Assembly (NCBI GenBank): GCA_021804095.1
Contig: JAJZKQ010000006.1
Span: 1-35,606, forward strand
Direction of reading: 5' to 3'
Source: Microcaldota archaeon
Lineage (GTDB): Archaea; Micrarchaeota; Micrarchaeia; Micrarchaeales; CABMGC01
DNA length: 35,606 nucleotides
Shown here: positions 9,307 through 17,633 of the stretch, one piece after another
Position numbering within the stretch: the stretch's first letter is position 1
How the letters are laid out: every line of letters starts with the position of its first letter
Made by a program: the position numbers and the translations under genes
The notes under the pieces: model-generated
The model's input: the letters and a program-made list of their open reading frames with translations, nothing else
Databases searched by the model: none
What the model was told of the DNA's origin: nothing

Positions 9307-9602
9307 GAATTCTGTTTTATTCACGAGTATTCGAGTCCCAACCACCATGTTAATTTTACCTTTGGCGGCAAGAAAATCCAGGCCAGTATAATATATCGGA
9401 TTAATTAATCATTTATCATTATTATCTCTATCTAAATCTATTATTTTTTTATTACTAATCAAACTACTATTCACTATTCATTGTAATTTTCCTGCAAGTA
9501 TTTTTTCAGGCTTCTTACTATATTATAAGCTATTACTCTATCCCTAGCTATGGCGAAGAACTAATATAAATTTCTTTTAATCGTATCAATATTGGTCTTT
9601 AA

Positions 9603-10805
9603 ATGCAAAAGTTTTCCGTGAGGAAGGATTTTTCAGTATACGAAAATATGAAAGATCCCTACTTTTTAAAAAGATTCTACAAATTCAAGACTATAGACCT
9701 TATAAAAAGCAATGAAATATATGGTTCTTCTCCTCCCGATCTCTTTATAGGAAGGATAGGGTATCCTGATGTATTCATAGGGCCTATGGTACCCCCTATT
9801 CTGGGAAACACTGAAGTAATGGGTACCCCTGAGCTCTGGGTAGGTAAGTCTATCCCAGAAATAGTGGAATTAAGATCCTCACTTGTAAGAGGCATGTATC
9901 GCACCAAAGTAACAAATGCAGACAAGGGAAGAGTGGAGGAAGCAGTAAAGGAAATAGCCTTGGCTGATAAATTTACCAGTATGGAGCTTATGCTTAAACA
10001 TACTCCTTCACTTAAAATGAGCTTTAGCGAAAACAGCCAGCCTTTCGGTCCAAGCGCACCTCTCACAAAGATAAATATGGGCAATATAAAAGCAGAGCAG
10101 CATGTAGAAGCAGCATATCTGGATACCTCAATGACGGCTTCGAATGCAATAATAGAGCTTTATGACAAAGGTATACCTGTATCAAAGATACAGAAGGCCC
10201 TTGCAGCCGGCCTGCTCGGCAGGGGAAGATCAAGGCGCTTTGTTCCTACGAGATGGAGCATTACTGCAACTGATGATACATTATCCAAAAATAAGTTATC
10301 AAGCATAAAGCAGATGGAAACAATAGATTCCTACAAGATATACGAAAAGACAGCACTTGACAACAGATGGATAATAATCTTTTCTCCGGGCCAATGGGAA
10401 TACGAATCTATGGAGGCATGGTATCCCAACACTACATGGAATACCAATTCCTCACAGATAGACATAGGAGCATCTTATGAGCCTTTTGAAGGAAGAAAGA
10501 CATATGCCGAGATAGGCGGCTGCTATTATGCGGCAAGGCTCGCAGTAAGTGAATTGCTGGAGAATATTCAGGCCCAGGCAAAAGTATTGATACTGCGGGA
10601 GGTTCACTCCGGATACATAATGCCTGTAGGCGTATGGAATGTGAGAGAGCATGTTCGCGACGCTTTAAAAGGAACCCCTACAGAATTTCCCAGCTTTTCA
10701 GAAGCATTAACATACGCCTCCAAAAAACTAGAAATCCCTATAAAAACATGGTCTCAGTACAGCGTAATGCTAAAGAAAATGCTCTACCAGAAACACCTCG
10801 TCTAA
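9603..10805 (+). CDS. Archaeal Nre-family DNA repair protein
   Basis: GRIGYPDVFIGPMVPPI, FGPSAPLTKI, LLGRGRSRRFVPTRWSITATDDTLSK are typical of the Nre family. Confidence 0.9.
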   Translation: MQKFSVRKDFSVYENMKDPYFLKRFYKFKTIDLIKSNEIYGSSPPDLFIGRIGYPDVFIGPMVPPILGNTEVMGTPELWVGKSIPEIVELRSSLVRGMYRTKVTNADKGRVEEAVKEIALADKFTSMELMLKHTPSLKMSFSENSQPFGPSAPLTKINMGNIKAEQHVEAAYLDTSMTASNAIIELYDKGIPVSKIQKALAAGLLGRGRSRRFVPTRWSITATDDTLSKNKLSSIKQMETIDSYKIYEKTALDNRWIIIFSPGQWEYESMEAWYPNTTWNTNSSQIDIGASYEPFEGRKTYAEIGGCYYAARLAVSELLENIQAQAKVLILREVHSGYIMPVGVWNVREHVRDALKGTPTEFPSFSEALTYASKKLEIPIKTWSQYSVMLKKMLYQKHLV

Positions 10806-10844
10806 TGCAAAACTCAGACCTGCATTTCTGGCAGCCCTCCCGCA

Positions 10845-11600
10845 TCAATTATAGCTATACGAAAAAATTACATTCACACTTCCAGTGACTGACTCGCTTC
10901 CTGTAAAGTAGCCAGGATTCGGGCTAGGCAGTGCTGCAGAAGTTGCAAAAGCATATGGTATTACTATGGGGTTGTAATAGCTCACCGAAATGTTTCTTGC
11001 AACAAGTGTCTTACCTGGAAGAAGCCCCTCAGCCTGATCTGTAGCGTTTGAAAGGGCTCTCTGCAAAGCTACCGATCTCAATGATGAAAGCTGATTGCTT
11101 GAGAATTTCTGGGAAAGGCCGCTTATCGATATGCCATTCACAGAGGCGAGGCTTCCGAGCACACTGCTGGCATTGTTTATGCTGGGTATAGTTATGCTCA
11201 TGTATTCCTCTGCCACATAACCATTATACGACGTATAATAATTTCCGCTTTGATTGTAAAGATTATATGAGGTTGTGGCTATATTGCTGAGATTTCCGTT
11301 AAGATACTTGATTACTGTCGCATTAAGTTCTGAAACATCATTGCTAAGGTTATACGTAGCAGCATAAGCTGTGCTTCCTCTACCGGAAACTCCTACTGTA
11401 AGCAAGCCCTCGGTAGGTATTCCTGATGCACTGCCTGTCGCTGTAATCTCAATGCTTCCTGTATTCTTCTGATTTACTGCAGAAGTCACTGCAGTCTGGA
11501 TATTCTGCATCTTTAGCCCAACAATCAGAAATACCTGCATTATTATCACTATTCCGAGCAGCAATACGATCATGTATGCCAAATTTTTCTCATTTTCCAT
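10845..11600 (-). CDS. SIMPL (DUF541)-domain membrane-anchored/secreted protein
   Basis: N-terminal TM; ITATGSASGIPTEGLLTVGVSGRGSTA..., 'LRSVALQRALSNATDQAEGLLPGKTLVARNISV' SIMPL pattern. Confidence 0.85.
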   Translation of the reverse strand: MENEKNLAYMIVLLLGIVIIMQVFLIVGLKMQNIQTAVTSAVNQKNTGSIEITATGSASGIPTEGLLTVGVSGRGSTAYAATYNLSNDVSELNATVIKYLNGNLSNIATTSYNLYNQSGNYYTSYNGYVAEEYMSITIPSINNASSVLGSLASVNGISISGLSQKFSSNQLSSLRSVALQRALSNATDQAEGLLPGKTLVARNISVSYYNPIVIPYAFATSAALPSPNPGYFTGSESVTGSVNVIFSYSYN

Positions 11601-11611
11601 ATTAACGCCTA

Positions 11612-12610
11612 TTACTCATAAATCGAGCTCTTCTGAACGATCTTTCCCTTGTAAGGTCCATTGCCTATTGTTACAAGAAATGGGCCTATTCCTCCCTGGC
11701 ACGGGCCATCTATTCTAACTATGTATGTGCCATTATAAGAACTCTCTGAATTTATTCTAACCTGAAAAATTATTGTGGAATTTTCCACCGCATTGTATCT
11801 CTCAGGATAGAATGTTATATTTAATCCATTGTACACCGAAGAATTCAGACTAGTTACAGTTGCATAATGTGTCTTATTATAGAATAATCCGTTTCCTGTA
11901 CTGTTATTCTCTGCCAGTACATCTTTTACGAATTCCTCACTCTCAAGGATCCCTGTTGTTGAGTTTCCATGGGATGCCTGCCTGGTTATCACATAATCCG
12001 AAACATTTCCTATTTCTGTATTGTTAAACCTGTATCTTGTGAAATTAGAGTATCCAACTATAGATCCGTTAAGGTTATAATCTATCATAGGGCATGCCTC
12101 CAGGCTTCCCGGCAGCACCGGATGTGTTGAATTTTCAGGAGCCGATATGTTCACCGAAGAATTAACTCCAACTGCGGTTGAAAGGTTTCCCGGATTTATA
12201 GACTGCACGTGACTTGAACTATTGATACTGCTATTATTCTTAGTTGGAGATATGCCATTGTTCAGAACTGGACTCCTGACTCCTATGTAATAATAAGAGA
12301 CTATCACCGCGATTCCCAAGATAACAATCGCTCCAACAATGTATTTAGCCATCATATCAGAACTTCCGATATTGTTATTTTTCATATCTGCCAACCTGTA
12401 ATACTTCAATTTTTTGAAATGGTCATTTTCCAATTTTGTAACTACTCCCATCTCAGACAATTCTTCCATATGCTGATCTATCGTTGCTGTGGAGAGACCC
12501 AACTCCCTCCCCAGCTCAGTGACTGTCATTTCTCTCTTTTTCAGCAATTTGACTATCTTTTTCTTTGTTTCATTTGTCTTTCCCATAAATGCACATATCT
12601 CCTTTATCAT
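11612..12610 (-). CDS. Membrane-tethered HTH protein with extracytoplasmic domain (one-component sensor candidate)
   Basis: N-terminal wHTH 'KKREMTVTELGRELGLSTATIDQHMEELSEMGVVTKL', TM 'YIVGAIVILGIAVIVSYYYIGV', then about 200 aa rich in NxS/T. Confidence 0.78.
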   Translation of the reverse strand: MIKEICAFMGKTNETKKKIVKLLKKREMTVTELGRELGLSTATIDQHMEELSEMGVVTKLENDHFKKLKYYRLADMKNNNIGSSDMMAKYIVGAIVILGIAVIVSYYYIGVRSPVLNNGISPTKNNSSINSSSHVQSINPGNLSTAVGVNSSVNISAPENSTHPVLPGSLEACPMIDYNLNGSIVGYSNFTRYRFNNTEIGNVSDYVITRQASHGNSTTGILESEEFVKDVLAENNSTGNGLFYNKTHYATVTSLNSSVYNGLNITFYPERYNAVENSTIIFQVRINSESSYNGTYIVRIDGPCQGGIGPFLVTIGNGPYKGKIVQKSSIYE

Positions 12611-12645
12611 GTATATATAAACATCTTTCCTGATTTCTAGGTTTT

Positions 12646-14019
12646 TTATAGGTTTTTATCTCTAAAACCTGAAACATGGCTTAAAGCCTCTTCAAAGATT
12701 TCCTTTGGTATTCTCACCACCTTCTCAAGATCTTCGCTGTTTTTTGCCTCTGCGACTATCTTTATCATAGGGGTCGTATTCGAAACCCTGATAATGAACC
12801 ATCCTTCATCCGTCTTCACCTTTATCCCGTCTATGGTTATCGGTTCATATTTTTCAGAAAGTTCCTTATGTATAATTTCCATCACTTTCGACTTCAAACT
12901 ATCTTCAATAGGCATCTCAAGCACTATGCTTTTATAATCAGGAAGCTCCCTCCCCAACTCTTCCAACGACTTTTTTCTGTTGGATATGATTTCCATTATC
13001 TTCAATCCCGCAAACATTGGGTCATCTGCGTAATACATATCTGCAAAATAAGTATGTCCTGATAGCTCTCCTCCTATGCCGGCTCCAACCTCGAGCATTT
13101 TTTTTGATATGAACGTCCTTCCTATCCTTGTCACTACCGGAATGCCTCCAGACTGCCTAAGCCCATCTTCTACAGCTTCGCTGCAACTAACATCAAAAAC
13201 AAGCTTATCCCCTTTCTTAATCATGTTCATTGCTATTATGGCCAGTGTTCTGTCTCCACGCAGAACCTCGGCATTGTTGTTTACAAAGACTCCCCTGTCT
13301 CCATCAGCGTCAAAGGCAATTCCAAAATCAAGCTTCTCTTTTGAAACTAATTCTTTAAGTCCTGAAAGTGATTCATCCTTAGGTTCAGGGCTTCTGTTCG
13401 GAAAATTTCCATTCCTAGAATCATTTATAGCAAATACCTCTGCCCCCGCTTCCTTAAAGATATCTTTTGCTATGCCCGAATAAGCTCCATTTCCAGGATC
13501 TATGCCTACCCGCATTCCTTTTCCTGCCTTCAGCCTATCTAACAAGAATCTCTTATAATCCTCCAATACCTCCTGCTCCAAGTTTTCCACATTCCTATGT
13601 TCCTTCTTCACATACTCCGGCCTTTCAGCAATATCCCTTATTTCAGAAAGCCCGTTCTCCAAGCCTATCGAAACGCTACCGCTCTTATAAAACTTGAAAC
13701 CGTTCCACTCTTTTGGATTATGGCTTGCGGTTATCATCATGCCTCCATCAAGCTTGTAGTAACTTACTGCAAAATGCAATACGGGAGTCGGAGCTACTCC
13801 TATGTCTACTATCTTCAATCCGCTATCCAAAAGGCCCTGCATGGCATTTCTCTTCAATTCAGGACTGCTTGTCCTCACATCCATGCATAGCCCGATTCTC
13901 TCTCCTTCCCCAATATACCTTCCAAAAGCATACCCTACCATCTTGGCAGTGCTTCCGTCAAGATCCCTGGGAAAAATTCCCCTTATGTCATAAGCTTTGA
14001 ATATTCTCTCATTAATCAT
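12646..14019 (-). CDS. Phosphomannomutase/phosphoglucomutase family
   Basis: FKAYDIRGIFP, MMITASHNPKEWNGFKF active-site Ser motif, FDADGDRGVF metal loop, GGELSGHTYF sugar loop; ATG at 14019 favoured over the track start 14043. Confidence 0.95.
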   Translation of the reverse strand: MINERIFKAYDIRGIFPRDLDGSTAKMVGYAFGRYIGEGERIGLCMDVRTSSPELKRNAMQGLLDSGLKIVDIGVAPTPVLHFAVSYYKLDGGMMITASHNPKEWNGFKFYKSGSVSIGLENGLSEIRDIAERPEYVKKEHRNVENLEQEVLEDYKRFLLDRLKAGKGMRVGIDPGNGAYSGIAKDIFKEAGAEVFAINDSRNGNFPNRSPEPKDESLSGLKELVSKEKLDFGIAFDADGDRGVFVNNNAEVLRGDRTLAIIAMNMIKKGDKLVFDVSCSEAVEDGLRQSGGIPVVTRIGRTFISKKMLEVGAGIGGELSGHTYFADMYYADDPMFAGLKIMEIISNRKKSLEELGRELPDYKSIVLEMPIEDSLKSKVMEIIHKELSEKYEPITIDGIKVKTDEGWFIIRVSNTTPMIKIVAEAKNSEDLEKVVRIPKEIFEEALSHVSGFRDKNL

Positions 14020-14151
14020 CGCTTCACCTATTATTATTAACAAGATTAAGCTAAATTAATTAACTATTTTAACTACTTCCAGGCTGGATGATTTCAAGAA
14101 AGAGCTTTCGGCTTAGGCACATTTAAAAATCTTGATGTATCAGGTAATCGT

Positions 14152-14766
14152 ATGGTATTCATAGACGATTTGGCATATTCCCTATTCAGCATAAGCTTTG
14201 CTGGCTTTCTTTTATTCTATACTGTTGTATCTATATACAAATCCTACAAGAGGAAAGGCAAGGATTTCACCGAGCATCTTAATGGAGCCAGCATACCTTT
14301 AGCACTTATAGGCGCATATATATTCATAATGGGTCTCTGGGGCCAGTTTTCATGGCCACTACCGGGAAGCTATAATATCCTATTTTACGATCCCTTTGTA
14401 GCATTTGGGATAGTTCTTCTATCCTTCTCATTTGTAATACGTTTTAAGGGCAGAATAGATTATGCAGGTTTCTTAGGCCTTATGTCTGGAGTCATGGCAA
14501 TAATATACGGGATTGAAGGCTACGGCCTGGGCCTTACCCAAGCGCCTCTCGCCCTTCTTGTCATGTATTTCTTATATGGCATAGCCGGAATATTCTCATA
14601 TCCTGTCTCGCTTCTTCTGGACAGGTTTCCAGGAACACAGAAAAAATTCTGGAAAGGATGGTACTACATACTTGTGATATTTCTGGCATCACTCTTCCTG
14701 GCAAGCCTTCTTGCCGGATTTATAGGAGCGGCAGCAATACCTTCACACCTTTTCAGTGCACCATAA
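14152..14766 (+). CDS. Polytopic membrane protein, DUF981-like
   Basis: 204 aa with about 6 hydrophobic segments; sequence pattern resembles DUF981. Confidence 0.65.
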   Translation: MVFIDDLAYSLFSISFAGFLLFYTVVSIYKSYKRKGKDFTEHLNGASIPLALIGAYIFIMGLWGQFSWPLPGSYNILFYDPFVAFGIVLLSFSFVIRFKGRIDYAGFLGLMSGVMAIIYGIEGYGLGLTQAPLALLVMYFLYGIAGIFSYPVSLLLDRFPGTQKKFWKGWYYILVIFLASLFLASLLAGFIGAAAIPSHLFSAP

Positions 14767-14979
14767 TGTATTATCTCTATTGTCATCATCAATAGATAGC
14801 AAGTGAAGGATTCAGCATAAAGGAACCGAATCCATGCATAGTTTGCAGGCATCAGATCCAACATCCAAATGAAAATTCATACCTGCAGATATACAAAACA
14901 TTATAAATTTGAGATGCTCTATCTACTTGGGAAAGATAGTACAGACTAAAAAGGATATCTTCTGGACTATGTAAACCCT

Positions 14980-15085
14980 GCAGGGATGGCAGAGCCTGGT
15001 TTGGCACCTTGTGCCACAGAAAAACGCGCAGGACTTAAGATCCTGTGGCCTAGCGCCTTCGAGAGTTCGAATCTCTCTCCCTGCA
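14980..15085 (+). tRNA. tRNA-Leu (anticodon TAA), with about 20 extra nt in or after the D-arm (possible intron)
   Basis: Acceptor GCAGGGA/TCCCTGC-A; anticodon arm CAGGA-CTTAAGA-TCCTG; T-arm GAGAG-TTCGAAT-CTCTC; total 106 nt. Confidence 0.85.
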
Positions 15086-15149
15086 AATCCAATCTTTGAC
15101 GTCAAGCAAGGGTTTGGAAATCCGAAACGGAAATCAAGGAGGCACCTCC

Positions 15150-15349
15150 ATGGACTGACTACCCACAGCCTTCGGCACTATTCCATAACCAGCTTTGCCA
15201 AGCAGACTAACGGGAATCTGGTGCTGACAAGCAGGTTCGCTAGGCACAGCGATCCCAGCACTACAATGATCTACATTACAGCACGCAAAGAGGAACTATA
15301 CAAGGAAATAGACAACGCCTTTGGCCTGAGCGAAGCTGTTGTGGCCTGA
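15150..15349 (+). pseudogene. Tyrosine recombinase (integrase) C-terminal relic no. 1
   Basis: GLTTHSLRHYSITSFAKQTNGNLVLTSRFARHSDPSTTMIYITARKEELYKEIDNAF: HxLRH...H...Y catalytic-block pattern, directly downstream of tRNA-Leu. Confidence 0.8.
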
Positions 15350-15371
15350 AAGAGAGGCTCTCCAAGCCATT

Positions 15372-15578
15372 CTAGCTCTTATACCTAGCCTCGAATAATT
15401 TGCTGCTCACACTCCATGCCTTCCTGAATACGTGCTTCTTTTTCCTCTGGCACGCCCTGCATTCATCCTTCATCTTGAATATCTCTTGCGCTGTCCTCGG
15501 TTTCCCAGCCTTGAGGTCAAAAGTCATTGCATTATGCTTTTTGCAGAGATTCCAAACGATTAGAGACCCCCCCAGCAA
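15372..15578 (-). CDS. Small CxxC-containing hypothetical protein (island cargo)
   Basis: 68-aa ORF 'NLCKKHNAMTFDLKAGKPRTAQEIFKMKDECRACQRKKKHVFRKAWS'; single CxxC. Confidence 0.35.
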   Translation of the reverse strand: MLGGSLIVWNLCKKHNAMTFDLKAGKPRTAQEIFKMKDECRACQRKKKHVFRKAWSVSSKLFEARYKS

Positions 15579-15584
15579 ATCCAG

Positions 15585-15845
15585 CTAGGCTAGGAGCTTG
15601 TCAAATTCATTTACTGATAGGTCTGCCTCTCGCATTATGGTTCGTACCATGCCTTTGCCTATCGGCCTGTGGGCTGGAACTACGATCATGTTTTCCGGCT
15701 TGCGTTCTCCAAAAATAGATGCATACTTTGTCTTATCGGATAGCTGCATTACTATGTGGCTGCCTTTCTGGTGGCTTACTTTGTAGCCTGCGTTAGTGAG
15801 GGCTTTGATTACCCTGTCGTAGTTTATGGGCGCTAGCCTAGACAC
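15585..15845 (-). CDS. hicA: HicA-family toxin (mRNA interferase)
   Basis: VIKALTNAGYKVSHQKGSHIVMQ...VPAHRPIGKGMVRTIMREADLSVNEFDKLL, HicA pattern with catalytic 'GSH'. Confidence 0.92.
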   Translation of the reverse strand: MSRLAPINYDRVIKALTNAGYKVSHQKGSHIVMQLSDKTKYASIFGERKPENMIVVPAHRPIGKGMVRTIMREADLSVNEFDKLLA

Positions 15846-16047
15846 TTACCTGCACCATCTCTACTGGGACAGGGTCGCCGTGCTTCTTCAGCGTTTCTAG
15901 ATAAGCCTGTATTGCCTCCTTAACGTTCTTCATCAATTCCTTTCTGGTCTTGCCTTCCGTAGCGCAACCTGGCAGATCCAGAACCTTGGCTACATATAAT
16001 CCATCTTCGTCTTTCTCTATTATTACTCTGTACTTCATCCTTTCCAT
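15838..16047 (-). CDS. hicB: HicB-family antitoxin
   Basis: YRVIIEKDEDGLYVAKVLDLPGCATEGKTRKELMKNVKEAIQAYLETLKKHG. Confidence 0.92.
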   Translation of the reverse strand: MERMKYRVIIEKDEDGLYVAKVLDLPGCATEGKTRKELMKNVKEAIQAYLETLKKHGDPVPVEMVQVSV

Positions 16048-16097
16048 GGTTATATTACGTATGTGCAGATATTAAATCTTTCCTCGAATCACCACTA

Positions 16098-16235
16098 ACA
16101 AGCAGGTTCGCTAGGCACAGCGATCCCAGTTCCACCATGATCTACAGCACTAGAAAAGAAGAGCTATACAAGGAGATAGACAATGCCTCTGGCTTGAGTC
16201 AAGCCATAGACCTGAAAAGAATGTTAAGTCATTGA
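16098..16235 (+). pseudogene. Tyrosine recombinase C-terminal relic no. 2
   Basis: SRFARHSDPSSTMIYSTRKEELYKEIDNASGLSQAIDLKRMLSH*; 32 bp (16098-16129) identical to 15227-15258, then diverged. Confidence 0.8.
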
Positions 16236-16242
16236 ACACAAT

Positions 16243-16470
16243 CTAGTCTAGAAGCTGCTCAAATTCTTCGACTGTTAAGCCAGTCTCCCTTATTATTGCA
16301 CGCAATGTGCCTCTTGGCACCTCTTTTCTATTTGGCACTACAGCTCTTCGATGTGGAGGCTGCGTATTTCTGAGTATTATGTGGCTTCCCGTTTGATGGT
16401 CGTATCTATATCCAATCTTGGATAGTGCCTTGACTACCTCTGCCGCTGATACTATAGGAATTTTAGGCAT
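16243..16470 (-). CDS. hicA: HicA-family toxin, second and divergent copy
   Basis: VVKALSKIGYRYDHQTGSHIILRNTQPPHRRAVVPNRKEVPRGTLRAIIRETGLTVEEFEQLL. Confidence 0.93.
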   Translation of the reverse strand: MPKIPIVSAAEVVKALSKIGYRYDHQTGSHIILRNTQPPHRRAVVPNRKEVPRGTLRAIIRETGLTVEEFEQLLD

Positions 16471-16687
16471 TCACATTCACCGATACGACTTCCTCTTTTA
16501 TAGAAGGTGGTATCGGCTCGTTGTGCTTCTTGAGACTAGCCAGATAACCGGCTATGGCATCCTTGACGTTCTCTATGGCCTCTTTTCTAGTCTTGCCATC
16601 AGAAACGCATCCGGGCAACTGAGGTACAGTAGCTACGAATACGCCGTCTTCGTCCTGCTCTATTTCAACCCTGAAATATCTTCTCAT
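16463..16687 (-). CDS. hicB: HicB-family antitoxin, second copy
   Basis: FRVEIEQDEDGVFVATVPQLPGCVSDGKTRKEAIENVKDAIAGYLASLKKHNEPIP. Confidence 0.93.
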   Translation of the reverse strand: MRRYFRVEIEQDEDGVFVATVPQLPGCVSDGKTRKEAIENVKDAIAGYLASLKKHNEPIPPSIKEEVVSVNVNA

Positions 16688-16749
16688 GTCCGTTCACTGT
16701 ATATTATACAGCCCAAGCTATTTAAATTTAGGAGGTGTCCTGGCCCTAA

Positions 16750-16798
16750 CTAAAGACCTCCGGGCGACTAAAGACCCTATAGCTCAAAAGGTCTTTAG
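16750..16798. repeat. Repeat cluster CTAAAGACC (two direct copies, one inverted)
   Basis: CTAAAGACCT 16750-16759, CTAAAGACC 16768-16776, AGGTCTTTAG 16789-16798. Confidence 0.7.
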
Positions 16799-17024
16799 TA
16801 GGCTCTCGACGAACCAGCTTAATGTAAGTGTAGAGAATGAGCCGAATCAGATAGGAAGTGACAATAACACCACGAGCAGCGGCCCATAACACAAATTGCT
16901 TGAAGATACGCTGGACATCTGCACGCTTAGAAATTAAGATATGGGTTGGATTATACGGTCGCATAACCATATTCCTTATATTGGAGCTTACGTTACTGTT
17001 CGCATAACCTTATGCAAGGTTCAA

Positions 17025-17051
17025 GGTTCAGATTTTCCGGAAATCTGAACC
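17025..17051. repeat. Perfect 11-bp inverted repeat, 5-nt loop
   Basis: GGTTCAGATTT-TCCGG-AAATCTGAACC. Confidence 0.75.
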
Positions 17052-17187
17052 GTTTCTGCTTATATGCCTCGCTAAGCTATAATTCACGGTTCAGATGAAT
17101 CGGCTTTGGCTTAGAATCTTGCGTTGTTTTTGGTGTGAAATATGGCTAGAAATATAGACGTGAAACATATAGAAAACGCTCTCAAAC

Positions 17188-17226
17188 CCCTAGCGGGTTC
17201 GAGAGTTCAAATCCCTCTCCCTGCAA
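17188..17226 (+). pseudogene. tRNA-Leu-like 3'-half (variable arm to discriminator), candidate att remnant
   Basis: ACCCCTAGCGGGTTCGAGAGTTCAAATCCCTCTCCCTGCA aligns with the tRNA-Leu 3' end (CCTAGCG..TTCGAGAGTTC.AATC.CTCTCCCTGCA); no 5' half adjacent. Confidence 0.8.
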
Positions 17227-17239
17227 ATTTTCCATCTTT

Positions 17240-17290
17240 AACAAAGTGAGCTGGAGTACCACTTTGTTTATGAGTCTGATCAAATCAGAC
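17240..17290. repeat. Two consecutive short hairpins downstream of the tRNA-like remnant
   Basis: AACAAAGTG(17240-17248)...CACTTTGTT(17260-17268); GTCTGAT-CAA-ATCAGAC (17274-17290). Confidence 0.55.
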
Positions 17291-17633
17291 CGCAGAAAAG
17301 TGTATAAACATGCATAACAATATAAAGCCATGGAACTTGCAAATGCATATAAGTTTAGAATAAACATATTGCATAGAAGGGCTATTTTAGGACAGAGGAA
17401 AAATCACGCTCAAGGAGATATGGGATTTAAGATGCAACAGGCATCCAAAAGCCGCACCAAAGAACTGAGAACTAACAAAATACATTCTTGCCAGGAGGCA
17501 ACGATCGCATGATACAGAAGAAGCCCGAATTATTTATGGACGGAAGGATATTACAAGTATTACTAAATATACTAATATCTCGTAACAATATCCTAAAAGC
17601 ATCAATCCAAAAGAAAATCGTATTGATTCAAAT

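Larger units (their letters stand above)
14980..17226. mobile_element. tRNA-Leu-anchored integrative island with tandem integrase relics and HicBA modules
   Basis: Intact tRNA-Leu at the left, tRNA-Leu 3' remnant at the right, two homologous integrase C-terminal relics and two HicBA pairs between. Confidence 0.7.

Noticed and set aside
9330-9347. TTCGAGTCCCAACCACCA resembles a tRNA T-loop to CCA end
   Set aside because: No matching T-stem 5' strand and too few bases for an acceptor strand before CCA; better read as part of a degraded coding fragment.
9304-9408. Stop-codon readthrough or extension of argG
   Set aside because: ArgG already ends at its expected C-terminus; nothing supports recoding of TAG.
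16746-16970. 74-aa minus-strand ORF in the island
   Set aside because: Overlaps the repeat cluster, shows no recognisable motif and no convincing start context; left unannotated.
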